A DNA stretch of 10,055 nt from Deltaproteobacteria bacterium (GTDB lineage: Bacteria; Desulfobacterota; DSM-4660; Desulfatiglandales; Desulfatiglandaceae), in NCBI GenBank assembly GCA_029932035.1, contig JAOZQV010000113.1:1-10055 (forward strand). Reading direction: 5' to 3'. How positions within the stretch are numbered: the stretch's first letter is position 1; the number at the start of each line of letters is the position of its first letter. The position numbers and the translations under genes were made by a program. The notes beneath the pieces are model-generated. The model saw only the letters and a list, made by a program, of their open reading frames with translations. It was not told where the DNA came from and did not search any database. Below are positions 1 through 6,766 of this stretch, piece by piece.

Positions 1-2
1 GA

Positions 3-89
3 GACGTAGCGGATCTGATCATCAAGAGCAAGGGCAAAGCTTTCAATATATCTCTCGCCCCGGTACCATCTTCCGGAGCTACGGGGTAA
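3..89 (+). CDS. Possible 3' end of an unidentified upstream gene (partial)
   Basis: A reading frame is open from the window edge to a TAA at 87-89, giving about 28 residues that end in APVPSSGATG. The product is not recognised. The codons look plausible for this genome, but the fragment is too short to prove coding. A second frame (from position 2 to about 141) and frames on the opposite strand are also open here. This choice rests only on the stop falling before the repeat-bearing spacer and on the same orientation as the next gene. Confidence 0.25.
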   Translation, partial: DVADLIIKSKGKAFNISLAPVPSSGATG

Positions 90-123
90 ACAAAGGACCC
101 AGAGGTTACCTTTTTATTGCCAA

Positions 124-150
124 AATCCTGATAATCCTGTAAATCCTGTC
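124..150. repeat. Three 9-nt AATCCTGNN tandem units
   Basis: AATCCTG occurs at 124-130, 133-139 and 142-148, an exact 9-nt period with variable dinucleotide linkers (AT, TA, TC). From memory, the reverse-strand form (CAGGATTTACAGGATTA-like) is scattered through intergenic regions of many deltaproteobacterial and other environmental genomes; I could not check this. It lies in the spacer before the DUF89 gene and has no known function. It could be a degenerate interspersed repeat or, less likely, a regulator-binding array. Confidence 0.6.
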
Positions 151-203
151 TAACATGAAATTTCAATTCGGCCGAACCCACAAATTCGTATGAGGAACTA
201 TTA

Positions 204-1046
204 ATGAAAACTTATCTGGAATGCTTTCCCTGTTTTCTAAACCAGGCGCTTCGAGCGGCGAGAATGGCAACTACCGATGAAAGGAAGATCAAAGAAGTCA
301 TCGATGAAGTGGGAATGATGCTGCAAAACATCTCCCTTGAAAGCTCGCCCCCTGAAAGCGGCAGACTGATCTATCAAAAGGTTCACGAAATTACGGGAAA
401 TCCGGATCCCTACAGGGAAATCAAAAGCCAAAGCACCAGAGAAGCCCTCTCTTTATATCCCTATTTGAAAAGCCTGGTGCACAATTCTGAAAACAGGCTG
501 CTCACTGCCATTCGAATTGCCATTGCCGGAAATGTCATTGACTTCGGCCCAAACCGGCCCTTTGATATGGAAACAGAAATTGAGAAAACCCTCACAAAGG
601 ATTTCGGCATATGTGATTATGATCTATTTGAAAAAGCTCTGAATGAATCCAATGAAATTCTTTACATTGGAGACAATGCCGGAGAATGTGTTTTTGATAG
701 AATTCTAATCGAGACGTTAAACAAACCGGTGACATACGTGGTCAGGGGAGCGCCCATTATAAACGACGCGACCCTTGAGGACGCCCGGCAGGCCGGTATT
801 GACAGGGTGGCCACCCTCCTGTCCTCCGGTACCGATGCCCCGGGAACCATTCTTAAGACCTGCAGTGACCAATTTATCCGTATCTACAATGATGCAAAAT
901 TCATTATCAGTAAGGGGCAGGGAAATTATGAGGCGCTTTCAAACCAGAAAAAACCCATTTTTTTTCTGTTAAAGACCAAATGCCGGGTCATTGCCGATGA
1001 CATCGGCCTGAAAGAGGGCGAAATTGTATTAAAGGGCCATGTATGA
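204..1046 (+). CDS. DUF89 (ARMT1-like) metal-dependent phosphatase
   Basis: A soluble protein of 280 residues that fits the short prokaryotic branch of the DUF89 family. Family members are metal-dependent phosphatases thought to remove damaged or unwanted phosphometabolites; the substrate here is unknown. Visible family marks are an N-terminal Cys pair (CFPC, residues 7-10) typical of the prokaryotic branch, GNPDPY at 65-70, AGNVIDFG at 108-115, the signature GDNAGE at 156-161 with likely metal ligands Asp157 and Asn158, RGAPIINDAT at 181-190 with Asp188 as probable third ligand, and SKGQGNYEAL near 236-245. The ATG at 204 is preceded by GAGGAA (192-197) at a 6-nt spacing, a good ribosome binding site. 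The aminotransferase follows on the same strand after 45 nt, so cotranscription is likely. Its last 15 sense codons before the final CAT-GTA are repeated downstream of larA. The family call is firm; the substrate is not known. Confidence 0.9.
   Translation: MKTYLECFPCFLNQALRAARMATTDERKIKEVIDEVGMMLQNISLESSPPESGRLIYQKVHEITGNPDPYREIKSQSTREALSLYPYLKSLVHNSENRLLTAIRIAIAGNVIDFGPNRPFDMETEIEKTLTKDFGICDYDLFEKALNESNEILYIGDNAGECVFDRILIETLNKPVTYVVRGAPIINDATLEDARQAGIDRVATLLSSGTDAPGTILKTCSDQFIRIYNDAKFIISKGQGNYEALSNQKKPIFFLLKTKCRVIADDIGLKEGEIVLKGHV
993..1037 (+). repeat. Imperfect direct repeat, copy 1 (3' end of DUF89 gene)
   Basis: This stretch encodes ADDIGLKEGEIVLKG near the C-terminus of the DUF89 protein. 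It matches 6748-6792 at 40 of 45 positions. The five differences (ATC/ATT, GGC/GGT, GAG/GAA, GTA/GTG, GGC/GGT) are all at third codon positions and synonymous. Identity stops abruptly one base upstream (the T at 992 also matches) and fades just before the stop codon. Confidence 0.9.
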
Positions 1047-1091
1047 TTGGAAACAACACAATGATTGAAAAACAGAAGAGGTGCTGGAACA

Positions 1092-2327
1092 GTGGATAGA
1101 TCGGTTTATTCAAATGTAGGGAAAAAAGAAGATACAACGGGTATTGCCAAGAGAGTCGCACAGATCAGCGTTTCGGCCATCAAACAGATGCCCGTCCTTG
1201 CGAGCAAAATTGAAGGGTGCATTTCTCTCGGTCAGGGCATTCCTTCTTTCGGCACTCCTTCCTTTATTCGAGAAAGCATTGTCGCGGCCCTGAAGCACGA
1301 CGAGTTCATCGGGAAATATTCTCTGCAGCCGGGAATCCCGGAGTTGAAACTGGAAATCGCCAAATATCTTCACCGGACCAATGGGATCAACGTGGACCCG
1401 GAGAGGGAACTTTTTGTGAGTTGCGGCGCCATGGAGGCCCTTGCCGGGGTTATCTCAACCGTTGTTGATCGAGGCGATGAGGTTCTCATCCCTTCTCCGA
1501 ACTACTCTTCCCATATTGAACAGATCCTTTTTGCAGAAGGAAACCCGGTTTTCGTCCCCCTTATTGAGGAAGAGGGATGGCGACTGGATGTGGCAGGCTT
1601 CAGAAAGGCCCTGACCCCAAAGACCAAAGCCATCCTGCTCTGTAATCCCGTTAACCCTACCGGCGCAGTCTTTCGAGAAGAGGATTTAAGAGCCATGGCG
1701 GAAATGGCTCTGGAGCGGAATCTTTTTATCATTTCAGACGAGGCCTACGATTTTCTACTCTACGATGGCCTTCCCCATTTCAGTTTGGCGTCTATTCCGG
1801 AGCTGAAGACCCTGCTGATTACCTGTAAAAGCTTTTCGAAAATGTATTGTATGACCGGATGGCGAGTGGGGTATATGCTTACCGCGGCGCGAATTGTTGA
1901 TCAGGTGCTGAAAGTGCACGACGCGTTTGCCATCTGCGCACCGACCATTTCCCAGTATGCCGCCCTGGCCGCCCTAAAAGCCACCAACGGAAAGGATGGA
2001 GACGGGGATCGGTTTATTCGTCAATTGGTGGAAGCCTTGAGTTCAAGACGGGACATAATCTGTGACCGTCTGGACGGTCTTCCCCACCTTTTTTCCTTTC
2101 AGAGGCCGAAAGGCGCTTATTACGTTTTCCCAAAAATCACACATGACAATGAAAATGATATGGACCTGGCCTTACGTTTACTTCATGAAGCCAGAGTCAT
2201 TACGATCCCAGGAAGCGGCTTTGGCCCAACTGGCGCCGGCCATATTCGATTATCCTTTGGCGCCCCCGAAAAAGATATCCACAGGGCTTTCGACCGTATA
2301 GACGAATGGGCACATCTTTCCACTTGA
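1092..2327 (+). CDS. PLP-dependent class I/II aminotransferase
   Basis: A cytoplasmic fold-type I aminotransferase that should move an amino group between an amino acid and a 2-oxo acid. Residues below count from the GTG at 1092 (411 aa). They show the substrate-loop GQGIPSF near 48-54, NPVNPTG (185-191), SDEAYD (215-220) with PLP-pyridine Asp216 and Tyr219, SFSKMYCMTGWRVGY (247-261) with the Schiff-base Lys250 and phosphate-binding Arg258, and HIRLSFG near 384-390 with the carboxylate-binding Arg386. GTG 1092 is preferred because AAGAGG (1076-1081) sits 10 nt upstream. An in-frame TTG at 1065 would add nine residues but has no convincing ribosome binding site. The protein resembles the aspartate/aromatic/alanine aminotransferase (AspC/PatA-like) group; substrate is not assignable from sequence alone. 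The promoter of the following transporter operon begins inside its last codons. The start is moderately certain, the family certain. Confidence 0.9.
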   Translation: MDRSVYSNVGKKEDTTGIAKRVAQISVSAIKQMPVLASKIEGCISLGQGIPSFGTPSFIRESIVAALKHDEFIGKYSLQPGIPELKLEIAKYLHRTNGINVDPERELFVSCGAMEALAGVISTVVDRGDEVLIPSPNYSSHIEQILFAEGNPVFVPLIEEEGWRLDVAGFRKALTPKTKAILLCNPVNPTGAVFREEDLRAMAEMALERNLFIISDEAYDFLLYDGLPHFSLASIPELKTLLITCKSFSKMYCMTGWRVGYMLTAARIVDQVLKVHDAFAICAPTISQYAALAALKATNGKDGDGDRFIRQLVEALSSRRDIICDRLDGLPHLFSFQRPKGAYYVFPKITHDNENDMDLALRLLHEARVITIPGSGFGPTGAGHIRLSFGAPEKDIHRAFDRIDEWAHLST

Positions 2328-2352
2328 CGCATAATGAGGGTTTCTCTATACT
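2324..2352 (+). promoter_or_regulatory. Sigma70-like promoter of the transporter-larA operon
   Basis: TTGACG at 2324-2329 and TATACT at 2347-2352 are separated by exactly 17 nt, close to the sigma70 consensus (TTGACA-17-TATAAT). The -35 box overlaps the aminotransferase stop codon. Transcription should start near 2359, leaving a leader of about 90 nt before the binding-protein ATG. GAGGG (2336-2340) and CCCTC (2356-2360) form a short inverted repeat around the -10 box, a possible operator. Confidence 0.7.
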
Positions 2353-2375
2353 TCGCCCTCAAAAAAGCGACTTAT

Positions 2376-2395
2376 TATTATCTGGTATTATCAGA
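2376..2395. promoter_or_regulatory. Possible regulator site in the leader (10-bp-period repeat)
   Basis: TATTATC occurs at 2376-2382 and again at 2386-2392, spaced by one helical turn, in the leader downstream of the probable transcription start. The octamer GAGGGTTT also occurs twice, at 2336-2343 and 2399-2406. Such spacing can mark a regulator site, but the stretch is AT-rich and this may be chance. Confidence 0.2.
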
Positions 2396-2449
2396 AGCGA
2401 GGGTTTATTAACAGAAAATTGGAGTATTTAACAGGAAAGGAGAAAAATC

Positions 2450-3214
2450 ATGAAGAAAAGGTTGTTCATTGTTTTGGCATTAATGATTACGGTTTTGATT
2501 TCCTTTGGGCTCACAGCCGGGGTTGCCGCAGATAAGGTATATATCAATGGTTTTGATGCAGCCTATCCTCCGTTTTCGTTCGTGGACAAGAATGGCAAAC
2601 CGTCCGGTTTCGACATTGATTCCATAAACTGGATTGCAAACGAAATGGGATTCAAGGTAAAACACCGGCCAACGGACTGGGCTGCCATTGTTCCTTCACT
2701 CAAGGCCAAAAAGATCGATCTCATCGCCTCTGGTATGAGTATCACGCCGGAACGTCAGGCTGCGGTCAACTTTTGTAACCCTTATTGGCAGGTCGTTCAG
2801 TTGCTGGTTGTTAAGAAGGATTCGAAACTGACTGTAGATGAAGCGCTTAAACCAGGCCGTAAGATCGCCTTGCTGCGGGGTAGTGCTGAGTCCAAATGGA
2901 TGACCAAGAACCAGCTCAAAAAGGGATATAAGTACGAGCTGAAATTTTATGACACGACACCTCTCGCCATCGAAGATGTCACGAACGGAAGAGCCGACGC
3001 AGCCGCTGTTTCCAATACAGCCTTAAAAGAGGCCGTGGATAGGGGGTTGCCGGTAAAAAAAATCGGAAGGTATGGACAACCGGACGTTAATTATGGATAT
3101 GCGGTACGAAAGGAAGATAATGATTTCCGTAACAAGCTGAATGAGGGTCTCAAGCGCCTCAAGGCATCTGCTTATTGGGATGAACTTGTTAAGAAATGGT
3201 TTGCAAAAAAATAG
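2450..3214 (+). CDS. Periplasmic solute-binding protein, family 3 (polar amino acid ABC importer type)
   Basis: The secreted ligand-capturing subunit of an ABC importer, 254 aa. An N-terminal signal peptide is evident: MKKR, a hydrophobic core to about residue 24, and likely cleavage after GVA (26) or AA (27). There is no lipobox Cys, so the mature protein should be free in the periplasm, which points to a Gram-negative envelope. Family marks include DAAYPPFSF (36-44), GFDID (53-57), and SGMSITPER (94-102) whose Arg102 corresponds to the alpha-carboxylate Arg of GlnH and HisJ. In the second lobe, GRADAAAVS (180-188) places Ser188 where GlnH and HisJ have the Asp that binds the alpha-amino group. 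This suggests a ligand that is not a standard L-amino acid, possibly a hydroxy acid. AAAGGAG at 2436-2442, 7 nt before the ATG, is a strong ribosome binding site. It is the first gene of the operon. Family certain, ligand unknown. Confidence 0.93.
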   Translation: MKKRLFIVLALMITVLISFGLTAGVAADKVYINGFDAAYPPFSFVDKNGKPSGFDIDSINWIANEMGFKVKHRPTDWAAIVPSLKAKKIDLIASGMSITPERQAAVNFCNPYWQVVQLLVVKKDSKLTVDEALKPGRKIALLRGSAESKWMTKNQLKKGYKYELKFYDTTPLAIEDVTNGRADAAAVSNTALKEAVDRGLPVKKIGRYGQPDVNYGYAVRKEDNDFRNKLNEGLKRLKASAYWDELVKKWFAKK

Positions 3215-3242
3215 CAGATCGCAGTGGCCCATTTTGAAAATC

Positions 3243-3303
3243 AACGGGAAGGCTCATCCGAAAATCCGGATTTGGGACGGACGATAGCCTTCCCGTTTTC
3301 TTT
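3243..3303 (+). terminator. Intra-operon hairpin (partial terminator/mRNA stabiliser)
   Basis: AACGGGAAGGCT (3243-3254) is perfectly complementary to AGCCTTCCCGTT (3286-3297). The 12-bp stem closes a 31-nt loop and is followed by TTCTTT. It lies in the 133-nt gap between the binding-protein gene and the first permease gene. Hairpins at this place in importer operons commonly end most transcripts or protect the upstream mRNA, giving an excess of binding protein over membrane subunits. The interrupted T-tract suggests leaky termination. Confidence 0.75.
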
Positions 3304-3347
3304 ATGTATAAAGTCAATTTCTTCAGACATTGATTTCAGGAAGAGAG

Positions 3348-4016
3348 ATGCTGCAGGGATTTATAGTTATTAGTGAAAATCTTCCATATATTCTTGGAGG
3401 TATCTGGGTAACCCTTACGGTTGTTGTCGGGGCTCTTATAATGGGTCTGAGCCTGGGCCTTGTTTTATCCGTGGCCCAGGTATACGGAAGCCGTGTTGTT
3501 CGGCGAACAGTGGGTGTATACGTATGGTTTTTTCGAGGCATTCCTCTGCTGGTATTATTATTTCTGTTCTATTTTGGCATATTGGCCAACCTGCAAATAG
3601 AACTATCTCCTTTTATTGTTTCCATCATTGTTTTGGGACTTATCAGTTCCGCATATCAATCCCAGATTATTCGCGGTGCGATACTCTCCCTTCCGGAAGG
3701 CCAATTGAAAGCGGCCCGATCCATCGGCATGAGTGATTCCAAGGCCATTGTCTTTGTTATCCTGCCACAGGCAATCCGATTGTCCATACCGGGCTGGACC
3801 AATGAATACACAATAATTCTGAAAGATTCTGCTGTAACCTATGCGTTGGGTGTTACGGAAATTTTAGCGCGTTCCCGCCATGTGGCAGAGAGGACATATC
3901 AGCACTTTTGGATCTACATTCTGGCCGGATGTATATTCCTGCTATTGACTTACGTCGGAACCAAACTGTTTCAGATCCTGGAAGAAAAGGTAAGGACACC
4001 GGGATACACTCAATAG
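3348..4016 (+). CDS. Polar amino acid-type ABC transporter permease (first)
   Basis: An inner-membrane subunit of 222 aa in the HisM/GlnP family, one half of the importer's translocation pore. Hydrophobic segments are visible at roughly 14-44, 64-77, 89-106 and 185-205. The cytoplasmic EAA loop that docks on the ATPase is clear: EGQLKAARSIGMS at about 117-129 followed by ILPQAIR and WTNEYTIILKDSAV. The ATG at 3348 is chosen because AGGAAG (3338-3343) lies just upstream. An in-frame TTG at 3330 would add six residues that would be encoded by the ribosome binding site itself. The stop at 4014-4016 is followed after 14 nt by the ATPase gene. The second permease of the operon (4799-5476) is its probable heterodimer partner. 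Confidence 0.92.
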   Translation: MLQGFIVISENLPYILGGIWVTLTVVVGALIMGLSLGLVLSVAQVYGSRVVRRTVGVYVWFFRGIPLLVLLFLFYFGILANLQIELSPFIVSIIVLGLISSAYQSQIIRGAILSLPEGQLKAARSIGMSDSKAIVFVILPQAIRLSIPGWTNEYTIILKDSAVTYALGVTEILARSRHVAERTYQHFWIYILAGCIFLLLTYVGTKLFQILEEKVRTPGYTQ

Positions 4017-4030
4017 GGAGTTATCAATTT

Positions 4031-4795
4031 ATGGCCGATCAAACGCCGGTCTTAAGAATCCAGAATATCAAAAAGAGTTATGGCGACAATAAGGTTTTAA
4101 AAGGCGTGTCGCTGGAACTTAATAGAGGGGGGATTAAGGTGGTGATCGGTCCGTCCGGTGGCGGGAAAAGTACACTCCTGCACTGCATCAATTTTCTGGT
4201 CGGATTAGATGAGGGACGAATCTATCTCAATGGCAAGGAAATCATCCATAACCGAAAACGGGAACTGACTGCATATAGACAAAAAGTTGGAATGATATTC
4301 CAGGACTTCAACCTGTTCGATCATCTCAATGCACTCCATAACGTGCTGATCGGACCTGTAAGGGTAAAGAAGCTCCCCAAATCAGAGGCCAGAGAGAGGG
4401 CAGTTGCCGAATTGGAACGAGTCGGATTAAGGGATCATATGACAAAATATCCTGCGGAACTTTCAGGGGGTCAGAAGCAGCGTGTTTCCATCGCAAGGGC
4501 ACTTGCAATGGATCCAGAGGTCATGCTCTTAGATGAACCCACGTCTGCTTTGGACCCGGAGTTAATTGGGGAAGTCCACGAAGTTATTCGAGACCTTGCC
4601 TCAGGGGGCATGACCATGCTTCTCGTTACCCATGAGGTCGGCTTTGCCAGTTCATTGGCCGATGAAATTTTTTTTATGGAAGACGGAAAGATCGTGGAAC
4701 AGGGGCCGCCCCAAAAAATTCTTTTCAATGCAGAATGCGATAGAACCCGTGAGTTCTGTGCCAAAATCGGCAGACTCCACAATAATTCATCATAA
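4031..4795 (+). CDS. Polar amino acid-type ABC transporter ATP-binding protein
   Basis: The cytoplasmic ATPase subunit (254 aa, GlnQ/HisP family) that powers uptake. All nucleotide-binding motifs are present: Walker A GPSGGGKST (40-48), Q-loop MIFQDFNLF with Gln91, signature LSGGQ (144-148), Walker B VMLLDEP (164-170) with catalytic Glu169, D-loop SALD, and the switch His201 in VTHEVGF. Walker A has Gly in place of the more usual second Ser (GPSGSGKST), a tolerated variant. The ATG at 4031 is preceded by GGGAG (4016-4020) at 10 nt, and the encoded start MADQTPVLRIQNIKKSYG is the normal beginning of this family. The longer open frame reaching back to 3908 overlaps the permease and is not a credible start. 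The gene lies between the two permease genes, with gaps of 14 nt and 3 nt. Confidence 0.95.
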   Translation: MADQTPVLRIQNIKKSYGDNKVLKGVSLELNRGGIKVVIGPSGGGKSTLLHCINFLVGLDEGRIYLNGKEIIHNRKRELTAYRQKVGMIFQDFNLFDHLNALHNVLIGPVRVKKLPKSEARERAVAELERVGLRDHMTKYPAELSGGQKQRVSIARALAMDPEVMLLDEPTSALDPELIGEVHEVIRDLASGGMTMLLVTHEVGFASSLADEIFFMEDGKIVEQGPPQKILFNAECDRTREFCAKIGRLHNNSS

Positions 4796-4798
4796 GCC

Positions 4799-5476
4799 AT
4801 GGATGAGCTCTTATTCTTACGTCAGGAAGTCGCACCCGAGTTATTGGCCGGGGTGTGGATGAGCATTAAGTTAATCGTTCCCTCGGCAATATTCGGATTC
4901 TTCATCGGGATCGTTTCCGGAGTGTTCCGAGTCTATGGACACCCCGTCTTAAAAAGGCTCGCAGGTCTTTACGTCCTGTTTTTCCGAGGGTTTCCTTTAC
5001 TCGTGCAGCTTTATCTGTGGTACTTCGGTTTACCGAGAATCGGTATCTATCTCTCCCCCTTTGCCGCGGCCGTTATCGGATTCTCACTTTGCAGCGGCGC
5101 TTATCACTCGGAATATATCCGTGGAGCACTCCTGTCCGTTAAAAAAGGACAACTTCTGGCCGCTTATTCACTCGGTTTCAGCAAAATTCGCGCGGTTTTT
5201 TCAATTCTTCTGCCTCAGGCCATGCGAAGGGCACTTCCCGGCAACGGTAACGAGTTCATTTATCTGATCAAGTATTCCTCTCTGGCCTATATGGTCACCT
5301 GCATCGAACTCACCGGAAAAGGGTCAATTCTCGCTAATTTCTATTTTAAGTATTTGGAAATCTTCGCAATTGTCGGTGCAATATATCTCGTGATGGTATC
5401 TATTGCTACCTGGGGATTGAATTATCTTGAAGACCGGATCGCGATTCCCGGGTTCGGCCGTCCAAAATATAACTAA
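4799..5476 (+). CDS. Polar amino acid-type ABC transporter permease (second)
   Basis: A 225-residue inner-membrane protein of the same family as the first permease. It has hydrophobic segments near 22-45, 55-75, 86-104 and 186-208. Its EAA loop reads KGQLLAAYSLGFSKI (116-130) followed by LLPQAMRRALPG and NEFIYLIKYSSL. The conserved EYIRGALLS stretch precedes the loop. The ATG at 4799 lies only 3 nt after the ATPase stop and has no clear ribosome binding site, so translational coupling to the ATPase gene is likely. Two different permeases plus one ATPase and one binding protein is the standard composition of HisQMP-J-like importers; the pore should be a heterodimer. The larA homologue begins 15 nt after its stop. 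Confidence 0.92.
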   Translation: MDELLFLRQEVAPELLAGVWMSIKLIVPSAIFGFFIGIVSGVFRVYGHPVLKRLAGLYVLFFRGFPLLVQLYLWYFGLPRIGIYLSPFAAAVIGFSLCSGAYHSEYIRGALLSVKKGQLLAAYSLGFSKIRAVFSILLPQAMRRALPGNGNEFIYLIKYSSLAYMVTCIELTGKGSILANFYFKYLEIFAIVGAIYLVMVSIATWGLNYLEDRIAIPGFGRPKYN

Positions 5477-5491
5477 AGAAAGCTGAAAATT

Positions 5492-6766
5492 ATGTCCATG
5501 GCACAAATCGATTTGCCTTACGGCGATGGAATTCTTTCTTTTGAAATTGATAAAGGAATGTTAGGTGAAGTTGTTGAACCCGGGTTGGTGGAAACTGCGT
5601 CTGATGCAGAAGCCGAGATTCGTTATGCCCTTGAACGGCCGATTGGAAGCCCTCCATTGACTGAACTTGTTCGCCCCGGACAAAAGGTTGCCCTTATCAT
5701 AGACGATATAACCCGTCAAACGCCGACCCATCTGATATTACCGCCAATACTCTATTGCTTAAAAAGGGCCGGAATCGAGAAAGAAGCCATAAAGATCGTT
5801 TTTGCCCTTGGCACTCACCGACCTATGACTGAATCTGAGATTCATGAAAAGGTTGGATCTGCCATCGCTAATGAATACCACATTGTCAACGTTCCATGCT
5901 GGGACAACGCTGAGATGGTGTATATGGGCAGGTCATCCAATGGCATACCGGCCTGGATCAATCGGACGGTAATCGAAGCGGATTTTCGAATCGGTATCGG
6001 TATGATAACTCCCCATATGGATGCCGGCTTCAGTGGGGGAGGCAAAATTATTTTACCAGGTGTCTGCAGTTGCCGGACCGTAGAGGCCTTTCATTTGCGC
6101 CAGGCAAAGATTTTAGAAAACCAGCTTGGTGCTATCGACGCCCAGTTGCGACGAGATCTTGAGGCCTTTGTGGAAGAAAGGATAGGCATCGATTTTATTT
6201 TGAATGTTATCCTTGACCGCAAAGGGCTCTTGTACCGATCTGTTTCAGGGCACTTTGTCCAGGCCCATCGTGTTGGTGTAGATATTGCCAAAACAGTATA
6301 CGGCTCACCTGTTTCAAGGCGCTATCCTGTTGTTATCTCCAATGCATATCCAACCCAAATTGATTTATGGCAAAGTACAAAGGCGTTGGCAAGCGGTGAA
6401 ATTATGACCGATGATGGCGGCACCTTGATTCTTGTCACACACTGTCAGGAAGGAAATAATACACACCCGTTGTTTGCCGACTATATGGGGCGTGACCCGG
6501 AACAACTTATTCATGAGCTTGAATCCGGACGTGCCGAGGATATAGTTGCCTGCGCACTGGCAGTCCCTTTGAGTCGAATGAGACGCCGTATTAAATTCGC
6601 TCTGGTCTCATCAGGGCTAAGCAAAGCAGAGGCCGAACGGATGGGGTTTATCTATTACGATAGCGTAGAAAACGCCATTAAAGAAAAGCTGAAAACTCGG
6701 GGTAGCCATTCTGCCGTTGCAGTGTTAACACACGGAGGGGTTACCCTGCCGATGACATTGGTCTGA
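5492..6766 (+). CDS. larA: LarA-family nickel-pincer 2-hydroxyacid racemase/epimerase (DUF2088)
   Basis: A 424-residue cytoplasmic enzyme homologous to lactate racemase LarA, which interconverts D- and L-2-hydroxy acids using a nickel-pincer nucleotide attached to a lysine. Family landmarks align almost one-to-one with LarA of Lactobacillus plantarum: DDITRQTP with Arg75, LGTHRPMT with His109, PHMDAGFSGGGK with His175 and the pincer-attachment Lys185, and His201 exactly 16 residues later. Near the substrate site the sequence reads DLWQSTK (291-297), so Trp293 occupies the place of a usual Tyr, with Gln294 and Lys297 kept; this may mean a substrate other than lactate. Cofactor genes larB, larC and larE are not in the window. 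A second in-frame ATG lies at 5498; ribosome binding signals are weak for both. It ends the importer operon, 15 nt after the second permease. Its last five codons and stop lie inside a DUF89-derived repeat, so the C-terminus is probably not ancestral. Family certain, substrate inferred. Confidence 0.9.
   Translation: MSMAQIDLPYGDGILSFEIDKGMLGEVVEPGLVETASDAEAEIRYALERPIGSPPLTELVRPGQKVALIIDDITRQTPTHLILPPILYCLKRAGIEKEAIKIVFALGTHRPMTESEIHEKVGSAIANEYHIVNVPCWDNAEMVYMGRSSNGIPAWINRTVIEADFRIGIGMITPHMDAGFSGGGKIILPGVCSCRTVEAFHLRQAKILENQLGAIDAQLRRDLEAFVEERIGIDFILNVILDRKGLLYRSVSGHFVQAHRVGVDIAKTVYGSPVSRRYPVVISNAYPTQIDLWQSTKALASGEIMTDDGGTLILVTHCQEGNNTHPLFADYMGRDPEQLIHELESGRAEDIVACALAVPLSRMRRRIKFALVSSGLSKAEAERMGFIYYDSVENAIKEKLKTRGSHSAVAVLTHGGVTLPMTLV

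Noticed and set aside
2..141. Alternative open frame at the left edge reading into the AATCCTG repeats
   Set aside because: Its end (LFIAKILIIL) is simply translation of the 9-nt repeats, so coding is unlikely.
1065..1091. TTG start for the aminotransferase
   Set aside because: There is no good ribosome binding site before 1065, whereas AAGAGG lies 10 nt before the GTG at 1092. The extra residues have no family counterpart that I recognise.
3908..4030. Upstream extension of the ATPase gene to an earlier ATG
   Set aside because: It would overlap the end of the permease gene by over 100 nt. The ATG at 4031 gives the normal family N-terminus and has a ribosome binding site.
4471..4800. A 109-codon open frame on the - strand inside the ATPase gene
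   Set aside because: It is the antisense shadow of the Walker B region and has no independent support.
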